Shown piece by piece: positions 33,072 to 42,401 of a DNA stretch of 59,501 nucleotides (position 1 is the stretch's first letter; each line of letters starts with the position of its first letter). Under the pieces are notes generated by a model, which was not told where the DNA came from, did no database searches, and saw only the letters and a list, made by a program, of their open reading frames with translations. The stretch covers positions 1 through 59,501 of the forward strand of contig JADIMD010000045.1 of NCBI GenBank assembly GCA_017695015.1. The letters run 5' to 3'. A program made the translations under genes and the position numbers. The stretch comes from Candidatus Cryptobacteroides faecigallinarum. Lineage in GTDB: Bacteria; Bacteroidota; Bacteroidia; Bacteroidales; UBA932.

Positions 33072-34703
33072 TCAGGACTTACGTCGTCCGCCCGTGCAGA
33101 GATTCGCAAAAAGTGCAAGAGCCAGCAGACCGAAGACAAATGTACATACTCTGCCGGAAATGTCACCATGGGCCACAAAGAAGGTGATTTCATCATTACG
33201 CTCGACTTTGCCGTGCAGGACAGCCTTCTGCCACCATGGCGAGGCGTCGTGGATTTCACCGCGCTGGTCGATAAAGCACGAAATGCCAGTGTTGGCGCAG
33301 CGAGCAATGCTCCTGCGGGTCTCGATGGCCCTCAACGAAGCATAGCTGAGATGCTGCCGGTATCCCGGGGTATTCCCCCACCATGCATCATTGGTGATAA
33401 TGGTCATCACCTCCGCACCTTTGCGCACATATTCGGTGTAGTATTCACCATACACCGACTCATAGCATATGGCGCAGCCTACTGTAACGGTATCGTCAGG
33501 AGATACGCAATGCATCACGGAAACGCTGTCCTGCCCAACGCATCTGCCCATGACTCCCCCGAGCCAATCGTCTATCTTGCAGAACACTGCCGGATATGGG
33601 GTCTTCTCTACCGCCACCACAAGCTTGTTCTTGTGGAAAATCTCGGTCCTGCGTGTCCCGTCCACCATAAGCGCGGAATTATGGGACTCCAACCACCTCC
33701 CGTCGCGCATCTGTCTTGCCGTATGGGACGGACGGGACGGACTTGAAAAAACAGAATATGATGATGCCCCGAACAGGATGTTCACCCCCGGCCTGTCCTG
33801 AAGGAAAGACACGAATCTTCTCCATGTAGCGCTTGTAGGATAATCACCTGTAATGATATCGCTAGTGAATGTCTCCGGAGCCAGCATCAGCACAGGGGCG
33901 CTGCCAAGCGTATCTGCAGGACCGAGAGCGTCCTCCATCTGCGAGATGATTATGTTGTTCTGCTGCTGCTGGGTAAGAGCCTGGAATTTGTTATATGGGT
34001 CTATATTCGGCTGGAACACATAGACTTCCAGCGGCTCTCCGACACTTTTATCTTCATAGCCGTGCCATATCACAGAAGACCAGATGAAAGGTCCTGCAAA
34101 AATGAGCAGAGTCCAGATGGCTGCAGCCGCTTTCGCCTTTATATTGAACCGCATCCAGCTACCGTCCGAAAGAGAGACCATCAGTCCGAAAAGAGTGAGG
34201 TTGCAGGCCCATATCCAGAGAGAACCTCCGAGCGCTCCAGTATATTCATACCACTGAATGGAAGCTATGCTGCGTGCAAAGGAATTCCCGAGCACAAGCC
34301 ACGGCCATGAGATATCCGCATCGAAATACGCCCTCTCCCATGCTATCCACATCACCATCAGGAAGACATATGGAAGGATTCCCTTGAAATGTCTCTTGCT
34401 CAGGCGGAACACCCCGAATATCAGCGACATCTGCAATGCATTGGCAAAGACAGCAAAAAGTCCTCCGCCGACAGTCGCATTGCATACCCAGAATGTAGTG
34501 AATGCATTCCAGAGGACAAATGCGGAATAATGGTAGATCCAGATCCTTTTCACACCGGATTCCGATGCGACCCTCTCCATGCACAGCAATGGCACAATTC
34601 CGAAAAGAGCAAAGAAACCGCAATGGGGAATAAGGAACGGTATGGACATGAACACTGCAAAAAGCAGCACCAGAATCCACAGGAGGATTTTCTGTCGTTT
34701 CAT
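33072..34703 (-). CDS. lnt: Apolipoprotein N-acyltransferase
   Basis: 543 residues: seven or so N-terminal membrane helices and a C-terminal nitrilase-like domain facing the periplasm. Catalytic Glu in LMLAPETFTSD, Lys in FHKNKLVVAVE and Cys in VGCAICYESVYGEY. It adds the third acyl chain to lipoproteins, several of which are encoded in this window. It converges on the S46 peptidase. A TATCTTTG -7 box at 34759-34766 (minus) lies about 55 bases upstream. Confidence 0.93.
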   Translation of the reverse strand: MKRQKILLWILVLLFAVFMSIPFLIPHCGFFALFGIVPLLCMERVASESGVKRIWIYHYSAFVLWNAFTTFWVCNATVGGGLFAVFANALQMSLIFGVFRLSKRHFKGILPYVFLMVMWIAWERAYFDADISWPWLVLGNSFARSIASIQWYEYTGALGGSLWIWACNLTLFGLMVSLSDGSWMRFNIKAKAAAAIWTLLIFAGPFIWSSVIWHGYEDKSVGEPLEVYVFQPNIDPYNKFQALTQQQQNNIIISQMEDALGPADTLGSAPVLMLAPETFTSDIITGDYPTSATWRRFVSFLQDRPGVNILFGASSYSVFSSPSRPSHTARQMRDGRWLESHNSALMVDGTRRTEIFHKNKLVVAVEKTPYPAVFCKIDDWLGGVMGRCVGQDSVSVMHCVSPDDTVTVGCAICYESVYGEYYTEYVRKGAEVMTIITNDAWWGNTPGYRQHLSYASLRAIETRRSIARCANTGISCFIDQRGEIHDASPWWQKAVLHGKVERNDEITFFVAHGDISGRVCTFVFGLLALALFANLCTGGRRKS

Positions 34704-34758
34704 ATATCGAGTATTTCGGACAAGTCGGATGACCAGTCAAATTCTTGTTACAACCGCG

Positions 34759-34787
34759 CAAAGATAAGAAATTTATGATTACTTTTG
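34759..34787. promoter_or_regulatory. Divergent -7 boxes between lnt and the LysE gene
   Basis: TATCTTTG on the minus strand (34759-34766, for lnt) and TACTTTTG on the plus strand (34780-34787, for the LysE-like gene). Neither has a TTG at 19-21 bases, so both are only partial matches. Confidence 0.4.
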
Positions 34788-34820
34788 TGAGATTTTAGTT
34801 AAACAGACAGCCGTCCCGAC

Positions 34821-35471
34821 ATGTTTTTGGATATACTGAAAGGCTTCATTATAGGAATCTGTGCTTCTGCCCCGATAGGGCCGATTGCAATCCTGGTCAT
34901 ACAGAAGACTCTCAGCAAAGGACATAAGGCAGGGTTCATCACCGGGATGGGAGCGACATGTGTAGACACCATCTATTCTGCAATAGCCCTTTTCGCTCTG
35001 GCGATCGCGCAGAATTTCATGGAAGAACACAATGAGATCATCCTTCTTGCCGGAGGCATACTCGTGGCAGTGATCGGCTGGTTTATGATGATGTCGGACC
35101 CGTTCCGCAAACTGACTGACGAAAAAAGCAACGGAATATCGGCCAAGGACTTCGGACAGTCCATCGTAATGGGGCTGTCAAACCCTGGAGCAATCCTGGT
35201 GATATTCGGCCTGTTTGCCTTCTTCGGCATAGGACCGGATGACGGGAAAGAGGGACTGACAGTGCTTCCGCTGATTGCTGCAGTATTTGCCGGAGCCACT
35301 TTGTACTGGTTCAGCATCACTGCCGTACTGGAACATTTCAGAAAAAGGATAAGATTGAGAAGCATCTTGTGGATCAACAGGATAACCAGCATAATCGTCA
35401 TCATTATCGGGGTTGCCCTGATAGGTGAAAGTCTCTACCGGGTGATTTTCCTCGGGATGCCCCTCGACTGA
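34821..35471 (+). CDS. LysE family translocator
   Basis: 216 residues, six predicted helices. The conserved N-terminus GICASAPIGPIAILVIQKTL and the region HKAGFITGMGATCVDTIYSA mark the LysE/RhtB family; a second block is IVMGLSNPGAILVIFGLFAF. Probably exports an amino acid or related solute; the substrate cannot be stated. It is the first of four plus-strand genes with short gaps. Confidence 0.88.
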   Translation: MFLDILKGFIIGICASAPIGPIAILVIQKTLSKGHKAGFITGMGATCVDTIYSAIALFALAIAQNFMEEHNEIILLAGGILVAVIGWFMMMSDPFRKLTDEKSNGISAKDFGQSIVMGLSNPGAILVIFGLFAFFGIGPDDGKEGLTVLPLIAAVFAGATLYWFSITAVLEHFRKRIRLRSILWINRITSIIVIIIGVALIGESLYRVIFLGMPLD

Positions 35472-35505
35472 CATAAGAATTAAGGACTGAATAAAACAAC
35501 TTGTT

Positions 35506-36630
35506 ATGGAACCGTCTAAAGTATATTTCACAGACCTGAGGACAACTCCGGGCAATGACATGATGACAAAGCTTGTCAGACTCGTCAAAAGGGCAGGAAT
35601 CGAGAATATCGACTTCAAGGGCAAGTTCACCGCCGTCAAGATTCATTTCGGAGAGCCGGGCAACCTCGCATATATCCGTCCCAATTATGCGGCCGCCATT
35701 GTCGACCTTCTGAAAAGCCTCGGGGCGAAGGTGTTCCTCACCGACAGCAACACCCTCTATTCCGGCGGCAGGTCAAACGCTGTAGACCATCTGCACGCTG
35801 CGATGAACAACGGGTTCAACCCTATCGGGGCACACTGCGATGTGATCATAGCTGACGGTCTGATCGGAACTGACTACAAGGAAGTCCCCGTAAACGGGAA
35901 ATACTGCCCTGCCCCTAAGATCGGGTCAGCTATAGCCAATGCAGACATAATCATTTCCATGAACCATTTCAAAGGTCATGAACAGACCGGGTTCGGAGGT
36001 GCGCTCAAGAATCTCGGAATGGGCTCCGCAAGCGTCGGGGGCAAGCTGGAGCTGCATTCGTCATCACAGCCTGTAATTGACGAAAAGGCCTGCATAGGAT
36101 GCAGAATCTGCGAAAAATACTGCCGTCACGATGCAGTCAAGGTTACAGACAGGAAAGCGCACATCGACTACAGCAAATGCGTAGGTTGCGGTCAGTGCGT
36201 GGCCGTATGCCAGCATAGCGGTGCAGTAGTGAAAGACTGGGATTCATCAGAGACTCTCAACTACAAGATTGCCGAGTATGCACTGGCTGTCATCAAGGAC
36301 AAGCCCAACTTCCATATCAGTTTCATAATGAACGTGTCGCCTAACTGCGACTGTTGGAACCACAATGACGCAGCAATTATTCCGGACCTCGGGATTGCAG
36401 CATCGTTCGACCCTGTGGCCCTCGACTGCGCCTGCGCAGACCTCGTGAAAGCCGCGCCTGTCCTTCCACGCAACATTATCGCTGACATGGACGGGGACTG
36501 CCACCACAGCCACGAAGGAGAAGACAAGTTCCACATCGTACATCCGGACACCAAATGGGAAGCCGGAGTGGAGCATGGAGAGGCTATCGGCATAGGACAG
36601 AGACAGTATGAGCTCATCACTGTCAAATAA
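35506..36630 (+). CDS. DUF362 protein with two 4Fe-4S clusters
   Basis: 374 residues. The N-terminal DUF362 domain spans about 1-185 (VKIHFGEPGNLAYIRPNYAA; NHFKGHEQTGFGGALKNLGM). A ferredoxin insertion follows with CIGCRICEKYCRH and CVGCGQCVAVCQH (about residues 198-245), each a C-x2-C-x2-C-x3-C set. The C-terminal part returns to the DUF362 fold. Probably a cytoplasmic redox protein; no verified activity is known to me. It lies 34 bases after the LysE gene. Confidence 0.88.
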   Translation: MEPSKVYFTDLRTTPGNDMMTKLVRLVKRAGIENIDFKGKFTAVKIHFGEPGNLAYIRPNYAAAIVDLLKSLGAKVFLTDSNTLYSGGRSNAVDHLHAAMNNGFNPIGAHCDVIIADGLIGTDYKEVPVNGKYCPAPKIGSAIANADIIISMNHFKGHEQTGFGGALKNLGMGSASVGGKLELHSSSQPVIDEKACIGCRICEKYCRHDAVKVTDRKAHIDYSKCVGCGQCVAVCQHSGAVVKDWDSSETLNYKIAEYALAVIKDKPNFHISFIMNVSPNCDCWNHNDAAIIPDLGIAASFDPVALDCACADLVKAAPVLPRNIIADMDGDCHHSHEGEDKFHIVHPDTKWEAGVEHGEAIGIGQRQYELITVK

Positions 36631-36662
36631 TGCCCTCACTACAATCAACTAAAAGACATACA

Positions 36663-37472
36663 ATGAGTTTCAGAAAATTTTTCAACAACTGGATAGTAAA
36701 GAACATCCTCGGGGCAGTCCTGCTGGTGGCTGTGCTGATTTTAGGCGCACACTTCCTGCTCAGGACACTCACCAAGCACAATCAGGAGCTTGAAGTGCCC
36801 GACCTCAGCAACATGACAGTAGCGGAAGCTTCAGCCACTGCGGCACAGCACGGGATGAGGGTGCAGGTCATCGACTCCGTATATGTCAAACGGATGGAAA
36901 GAGGAGTCGTGTTCAGGCACAATCCTGAAGCAGGCAGCCATGTCAAGAAAGGAAGGCGGATTCTGTTGACAATCAATGCAGTGAATCCAAAGAGTGTCAC
37001 CATGCCCAATCTGGTGGGATATTCCATGAGACAGGCAAAGGCGGAGCTTCTTTCCAGAGGTCTCCAGCTCGGGAAGCTCATCTATGTCAATGATATAGCT
37101 ACCAACAATGTGCTCAGCCAGCTATACAGGAATTCTGAAATAGAGCCGGGGACAAGCATCGAAAGCGAATCGGTGATCGATCTCGTTGTGGGGCTCAATT
37201 CCAGCGACAATATCACATATATCCCATATGTGGTCGGGACAAGGTATCTGAATGCCGTGAATTCGATCCATGACAATTCTCTCAACATCGAGAAACTGTA
37301 TTTCGACAGCACTGTCAAGGATTATTCCGACTCATTGGACGCTGTCGTATACAGGCAGTATCCTGAATTGTCCGAAGAGCCGTACAGGATGGGGGCATCG
37401 ATGAACCTCTACCTGACGAAAGACATGAAGAAAGTACCTCCGAGACCTGAACCGGAAATCACAATTGACTGA
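36663..37472 (+). CDS. Membrane-anchored PASTA-domain protein
   Basis: 269 residues: one N-terminal membrane helix (NILGAVLLVAVLILGAHFLL) and three PASTA repeats outside (starting near VPDLSNMTVAEASATAAQHG, MPNLVGYSMRQAKAELLSRG and IPYVVGTRYLNAVNSIHDNS). PASTA domains bind peptidoglycan fragments or act in cell-wall assembly. No kinase or penicillin-binding domain is attached. The frame also starts at ATG 36630, overlapping the previous stop (TAATG); 36663 is favoured because MSFRKFFNNW directly precedes the helix. One base separates its stop from the rluA-type start. Confidence 0.88.
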   Translation: MSFRKFFNNWIVKNILGAVLLVAVLILGAHFLLRTLTKHNQELEVPDLSNMTVAEASATAAQHGMRVQVIDSVYVKRMERGVVFRHNPEAGSHVKKGRRILLTINAVNPKSVTMPNLVGYSMRQAKAELLSRGLQLGKLIYVNDIATNNVLSQLYRNSEIEPGTSIESESVIDLVVGLNSSDNITYIPYVVGTRYLNAVNSIHDNSLNIEKLYFDSTVKDYSDSLDAVVYRQYPELSEEPYRMGASMNLYLTKDMKKVPPRPEPEITID

Positions 37473-37473
37473 T

Positions 37474-38568
37474 ATGCTCGACAACGAAGAACTGATTGAA
37501 GACTTCGACCTTGAAACAGCAGGGGATGAAGTGGCCTGGGCCGATGAAGAGCAGGAAATGTTCGAGCATTTCAGGTTCGAGATAGACAAGGGCCAGGCTC
37601 CTATGAGGGTGGACAAATATCTGGCCACCCACATGGAATACACCTCACGCCACCGCATCCAGTGCGCCATCAAGCAGGACTATGTAAGGGTCAACGACAA
37701 GGTCGCAAAGGCAAACTGCGTCATCCGTCCGGGAGATGTGGTGACATTCGTCATGCCATACCAGAGAAGAGGCCTTGAAATACTGCCGGAGAACATTCCT
37801 CTCGACATAGTATATGAAGACGACGACCTTCTGGTGCTCGACAAGCCGGCAGGGATGGTCGTCCACCCCGGGCACGGGCATTTTTCCGGGACTTTGGTCA
37901 ATGCACTCGCATATCACCTCGGGATAAGCCAGGGACCTGATGCGGCCGATGAAAGGATGGGTGTGCTGGTCCACAGGATAGACAAGGACACTTCAGGCCT
38001 TCTGGTGGTGGCGAAGAACGACGAGGCACAGCTCAATCTTGCCAAACAGTTCTTCGTACATTCCATCGACAGGAGGTATGTAGCCATCGTGTGGGGCAAC
38101 ATCAAGGAAGATGAAGGCACCATCGAGGGCAATATAGGGCGAGATCCGAGCGACAGGCTCAGATTCAAGGTCTTTCCTGACGGAGACAGGGGGAAACGGG
38201 CTGTGACACACTACAAAGTGCTTGAACGGTTCGGATATGTCACAGTGGTGGAATGCAGGCTTGAGACAGGAAGAACCCATCAGATAAGGGTACATTTCAA
38301 CTGGATCGGGCATCCCCTGTTCAACGACAGCCGCTACGACGGGGCGGAAATCCGCAAAGGGACAATCTATGCCAAATATAGGCAGTTCATTTCCAACTGC
38401 TTCAAACTGCTCCCCCGTCAGGCCCTCCATGCTCGCACACTCGGATTCATCCATCCCCGTACAGGAGAACACATGCAGTTCGAATCTCCGCTTCCTCAGG
38501 ACATGCAGGCCCTGATAGACAAATGGAGGCAGTATGCAGGCAACATGCCGCAGGAAGAAGAAGACTGA
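37474..38568 (+). CDS. RluA-family 23S rRNA pseudouridine synthase (RluD-like)
   Basis: 364 residues. An acidic N-terminus (MLDNEELIEDFDLETAGDEV) precedes an S4 RNA-binding domain (about 45-100, MRVDKYLATHMEYTSRHRIQ). The catalytic block is HRIDKDTSGLLVVAKN with the active Asp, followed by GRTHQIRVHFNWIGHPL. It converts uridine to pseudouridine in rRNA. An upstream TTG at 37465 is rejected in favour of ATG 37474, one base after the PASTA stop, an arrangement implying coupling. It converges on the TonB-like gene. Confidence 0.92.
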   Translation: MLDNEELIEDFDLETAGDEVAWADEEQEMFEHFRFEIDKGQAPMRVDKYLATHMEYTSRHRIQCAIKQDYVRVNDKVAKANCVIRPGDVVTFVMPYQRRGLEILPENIPLDIVYEDDDLLVLDKPAGMVVHPGHGHFSGTLVNALAYHLGISQGPDAADERMGVLVHRIDKDTSGLLVVAKNDEAQLNLAKQFFVHSIDRRYVAIVWGNIKEDEGTIEGNIGRDPSDRLRFKVFPDGDRGKRAVTHYKVLERFGYVTVVECRLETGRTHQIRVHFNWIGHPLFNDSRYDGAEIRKGTIYAKYRQFISNCFKLLPRQALHARTLGFIHPRTGEHMQFESPLPQDMQALIDKWRQYAGNMPQEEED

Positions 38569-38602
38569 CCCAGGTGGCCAGCGGATTAAGACTACGGGAA
38601 GC

Positions 38603-41600
38603 CTACCTTCTTGGAGGAGGACCCATCGGACCGTGTCCGCCCGGCCCGCGCTGCTGGCCGTTGCCGTTGAAATTGCCGAACCTGTATGTAAGGGACAGGA
38701 TTATATAACGGCCGAGAGTATTGTTCACCGTTTCCTGATGATAGTTGGACTCGTCGGAGACATTAAGGTTCTTCGACTGTCCGAGAATGTCGTATGCCTT
38801 CAGAGCAAGGGTGAACTTGTCCTTGAACAGAAGCTTGGAAATCTCGGCATTCAGCACGAATTCATCTTCCTGCTGTTGAGAATAGCCGTTGTACCAGTTG
38901 TAGTCGGCATCCGCGATAAGGTTGATGCCTCCCGGAATCGTCCAGTTCATCGAAAGGTCTATCTTGTTGTTCCAGGTAGCGCTCTGGTTATATTCCGTAA
39001 CTGAATACCAGGACTTGGACATCCTTGTCCTTCCGCCCAGATCTATCTCCACGAGATCGTTTCTGAATGTGAAACGCAGTCTCTGGGTGAATGAAAGACT
39101 GTTGGTGTTGGACTGCTGGAAATAGTCGAGAAGTTCAAGACATCTTGACGCAGGATCGGAATGCTCGAAGAAATCCCTGTGGAAAGTCTCGTAATCCATA
39201 GTGCCTTCAGTCTCATTATAATACATCGTTGTAAAGGCATCACCCATCTGGCTTCTTCCCACATAGGACATGGACCTCGAATAGCGGAAATTGGTCATCG
39301 AGAAAATCGAGAACTGCGACCTTGCAATAGGGCTGCTTACCGAGAACCTCATGTCCGCATTTCCTGAAACAGGCCCGTTGAGAGGGAGCGAATACTGGAC
39401 CTTGTCGTCATCATACCACAGCGCATTGGTTATCCCGTTCTGCACCATTGCTCCTCCTACCCTCGTATGTATGGAAGTGAAGGTATCCTTGTTGGTATAA
39501 CGGAACATTCCGCGGATGTTATGGTTGAAATAAGGTTCGAGATATGGGTTACCGAACGAGACATTCCTCGGGTCGGAATTGTCAGCCACTGGCATCAGCT
39601 GCGATGTAGAAGGTTGCGATGAACGGCCAAAATAGAACATCCTGACATTGGAATTGTCATTGAAGTCATACGAAAGCATCATCTGAGGGGACCAGTTGTA
39701 GACCGTGCTCTCGTACTTCTCCCCGTTGGTCTCATTGTCGGTTATGGTCGGCCTGAACGCAGCCCCGAGCTGTGCCCTCACCTTCCCTTTCTGATACATG
39801 AAGTTCATTCCGGCAGAATGGTTCTGATAGTCATTTACCACAGAATTGGAATAGTACGGATTCCATGTCTCGCCCTGAGAGTTATAATTAAGGTATCCGT
39901 TCTCTACCCCGTCATTCGTTGAACTGTCATAAGTGTTCTTGAAAGAAGTGCTCCTGTTCCAGCTGTAGGAATAATTCGCTTCGAGATAGAAATCACCTCC
40001 GAGCGGTTCGGTATATACGATTCTTCCTGAGATGGAAGATGATTTCGACTCCTGGTCGTACCTCTGGTTTACAATCTCTTCGGGAGTTTCTCCCTCCTCA
40101 GGATTGTCGTTATGAGTATAGGACTGGTTGAATCCGTCAAGGTCATTGTTGCTGAAATCATATCTGATATTGGCGGAAATGGTCCTTCCAGGCTTGCCGA
40201 GCCTCTGACGGAAAAGGAAGAAACCGCTGGCATTCCAGTTGGTGTTGAATCCGGTATTGTCGCTGAAACCATAATTGTCCCGGGTTTCAGAACCGTCCTG
40301 ACGCTTAGTATATGTCTCGAAATCTGAATTCTCAGAGAAATTGCCGTGTCCGAAGTTGAACTGCGGCTCAAACAATATGGATGTATTCTCGGAAAACTTG
40401 TGCTCAAGTCTGACTCCAAACCTGTGTCCCTGGGAATTGGTGATATTCTCTCCTCTGTTGTCATATATGGTATTTGTGTCGTCATCCATATATGTAATCT
40501 TGCGGCTGTCCTCGGTGACATATCTGTTCGAACCGTTATACAGATAGTTGCCGATGAGTTCCATGTCACCGTCCAGAAGGTCGAAAGCCCCGTTTGCCCC
40601 GGCCATCCAGGATGTGGTTATACCGTTACGGCCCCATCCTCCGACGCCTCTTCCCATTCCTCTTGCACCCCTCATGGTCTGCATCATGCTTCCTGCCACA
40701 TCATTGAATCCACGGTTGTTGGTATTGTTGGCATTCAGGATGATGCTCAGCTGGCTCTTCTTCCCGAAACGGCCTGCCATCATCGCTCCCTGGTAACGCC
40801 ATCCGTCCTTGTACCAAGGATTTTCCGCAGAATAATAACCTTTCTGCCTGATGTCGTGACCTCCTCCCGCCATTGCATTCCCGAACCATCCGTCCATCAT
40901 CCCCGGCTTGATGGAAAGGTCGATCACAGTCTCCTCGTCCCCGTCATCTATACCGGTGAATTCCGCCTGGTCCGACTTCTTCTCCACGACTTTCACCTTT
41001 TCGATAATCTTCGCAGGGATATTCTTGGTAGCCAGCTGCGGGTCATCAAGGAAGAACTCCTTGCCGTCGATCATCACCTTTGTAATTGTCTCTCCGTTGG
41101 CAGTGATGGTACCGTCAGAATCGACCTCCACTCCGGGAAGTTTCTTCAACAGCTCCTCCAGCATGTCATTGTCCGATGTCTTGAAAAGGGATGCAGTGTA
41201 CTCTACAGTGTCTTTCTTGACAATCATCTGATTGCCGACAGCTGTAACCCGTGCTGCCTCCAGAAGCTGGATATCCGGTTCGAGTCTGACAGTACCGAGG
41301 TCAACGGATTTCCCGGAGACCTTGACGATATTGCTGTAGGTCTTGTATCCCATCATTTCGGCTTTGAGAAGGAACACTCCGTTCCTCACACCGAGAATGT
41401 AGACCTTTCCGTCTGCGGCACTCATCGAAAATTTATATGTCTTTGCAGTGGTGGTATCGGTAAGGGAAACAGTGGCAAACCCCACAGGCTCCCCGTTGGA
41501 AGAATCAGAAAGAACCATGCTGACAGAAACTCCTCCCTGAGCATATGCCGCAAATGCCACCGCGGCCATGCAGACAAGAGTTGCAACAAGCCTCAAAAAG

Positions 41601-41623
41601 ACTCCAGATGCTTTATTTACCAT
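38603..41623 (-). CDS. TonB-dependent-receptor-like outer-membrane beta-barrel protein
   Basis: 1006 residues. Signal peptide (LVATLVCMAAVAFAAYAQGG), carboxypeptidase-regulatory-like domain (about 32-115), a plug-like domain (about 135-235, LLKKLPGVEVDSDGTITANG) and a long barrel. It resembles the outer-membrane beta-barrel family without a strict TonB box. A Gly/Arg/Met-rich stretch (MRGARGMGRGVGGWGRNG) sits near residues 315-332, and a Gly/Pro-rich tail (RGPGGHGPMGPPPRR) follows the last strand, which ends in YRFGNF. The function is unknown. Transcribed toward rluA. Confidence 0.85.
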   Translation of the reverse strand: MVNKASGVFLRLVATLVCMAAVAFAAYAQGGVSVSMVLSDSSNGEPVGFATVSLTDTTTAKTYKFSMSAADGKVYILGVRNGVFLLKAEMMGYKTYSNIVKVSGKSVDLGTVRLEPDIQLLEAARVTAVGNQMIVKKDTVEYTASLFKTSDNDMLEELLKKLPGVEVDSDGTITANGETITKVMIDGKEFFLDDPQLATKNIPAKIIEKVKVVEKKSDQAEFTGIDDGDEETVIDLSIKPGMMDGWFGNAMAGGGHDIRQKGYYSAENPWYKDGWRYQGAMMAGRFGKKSQLSIILNANNTNNRGFNDVAGSMMQTMRGARGMGRGVGGWGRNGITTSWMAGANGAFDLLDGDMELIGNYLYNGSNRYVTEDSRKITYMDDDTNTIYDNRGENITNSQGHRFGVRLEHKFSENTSILFEPQFNFGHGNFSENSDFETYTKRQDGSETRDNYGFSDNTGFNTNWNASGFFLFRQRLGKPGRTISANIRYDFSNNDLDGFNQSYTHNDNPEEGETPEEIVNQRYDQESKSSSISGRIVYTEPLGGDFYLEANYSYSWNRSTSFKNTYDSSTNDGVENGYLNYNSQGETWNPYYSNSVVNDYQNHSAGMNFMYQKGKVRAQLGAAFRPTITDNETNGEKYESTVYNWSPQMMLSYDFNDNSNVRMFYFGRSSQPSTSQLMPVADNSDPRNVSFGNPYLEPYFNHNIRGMFRYTNKDTFTSIHTRVGGAMVQNGITNALWYDDDKVQYSLPLNGPVSGNADMRFSVSSPIARSQFSIFSMTNFRYSRSMSYVGRSQMGDAFTTMYYNETEGTMDYETFHRDFFEHSDPASRCLELLDYFQQSNTNSLSFTQRLRFTFRNDLVEIDLGGRTRMSKSWYSVTEYNQSATWNNKIDLSMNWTIPGGINLIADADYNWYNGYSQQQEDEFVLNAEISKLLFKDKFTLALKAYDILGQSKNLNVSDESNYHQETVNNTLGRYIILSLTYRFGNFNGNGQQRGPGGHGPMGPPPRR

Positions 41624-41652
41624 AATTCAGATCCTGTTTCCGGATGTGTACA

Positions 41653-41676
41653 CAAAAACAACTGCCTTTCGGCAGT
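41653..41676 (-). terminator. Hairpin between ruvC and the TonB-like gene
   Basis: ACTGCC 41661-41666 / GGCAGT 41671-41676; on the minus strand the loop is GAAA and the stem is followed by TGTTTTTG. It could end ruvC transcripts. No promoter fits in the 30 bases between it and the TonB-like start, so it might instead be a leader hairpin that attenuates that gene. Confidence 0.55.
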
Positions 41677-41765
41677 AAAAACGCGTAAAATTAGACAAAA
41701 CTCATGCAAAAAGGTTTAATTATCCGATGAATTTTTGATACTATTCGGAATATTTCCTTGCACGG

Positions 41766-42323
41766 TCATTTTTTTATGCGGTCGGGATTTTCTTCGAGGA
41801 ACTTTTTCCAGTCGGCCTTGCCTCCGATTTTTGCAAGAGGGTTGGAAGTCTCGTAATAGTGGCAGAGGGCAAGGGCAAGGGCGTCGGTGGCATCAAGATA
41901 CTTGGGATCGAGCTCGACTTTCAAGGTCTTCTGGATCATCACGCTCACCTGGCTTTTCGAGGCGGCCCCGTTACCGCATATGGCTATCTTGGCCTGTCTC
42001 GGGGCATATTCAGTGACCGGTATACCCTTCATGGTAGCGGCTGTGATAGCAGCCCCCTGCGCCCGTCCGAGCTTGAGGATCACCTGGGCGTTCTTGCCAT
42101 AGAACGGGGACTCCACCGCCATCTCATCGGGAGAATAGGTGGCAAGCAGCTCCTCGATGCCTCCGAATATGTTGGCAAGCTTCTCGAAAGGATCTTTCAG
42201 TTTCCTGATGTCGAACACTCCCATATCCACATAATGAGGACCATGGGAATCTACATGGATAACCCCGAAACCAAGGATATTGGTCCCGGGGTCTATCCCT
42301 ATTATTGTCCTTTCTTCTGTCAT
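41766..42323 (-). CDS. ruvC: Crossover junction endodeoxyribonuclease RuvC
   Basis: 185 residues. It resolves Holliday junctions. Acidic catalytic residues are in IIGIDPGTNILGFG (Asp11), VESPFYGKNAQ (Glu) and YLDATDALALALCHY (Asp). It is encoded alone here, without ruvA or ruvB; a REP element separates it from serS upstream. Confidence 0.95.
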   Translation of the reverse strand: MTEERTIIGIDPGTNILGFGVIHVDSHGPHYVDMGVFDIRKLKDPFEKLANIFGGIEELLATYSPDEMAVESPFYGKNAQVILKLGRAQGAAITAATMKGIPVTEYAPRQAKIAICGNGAASKSQVSVMIQKTLKVELDPKYLDATDALALALCHYYETSNPLAKIGGKADWKKFLEENPDRIKK

Positions 42324-42371
42324 CGAGAATCAATTTCTGCCGCTCCGCAGCCGACCTCTGGCATCTACCTT

Positions 42372-42401
42372 GTCATCCTGAACGGAGTGAAGGATCTGTT
42401 A
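42372..42401. repeat. REP-like repeat between ruvC and serS
   Basis: GTCATCCTGAACGGAGTGAA followed by GGATCTGTTA, a single unit of the repeat family also seen at 12619-12645 and 58550-58626. It lies in the 75-base gap between the two genes. Confidence 0.75.

Noticed and set aside
40346..41719. A 457-codon open frame antisense to the TonB-like gene, and a 358-codon one antisense to the fumarase gene (46493-47569).
   Set aside because: Both mirror well-supported genes and show no family features.
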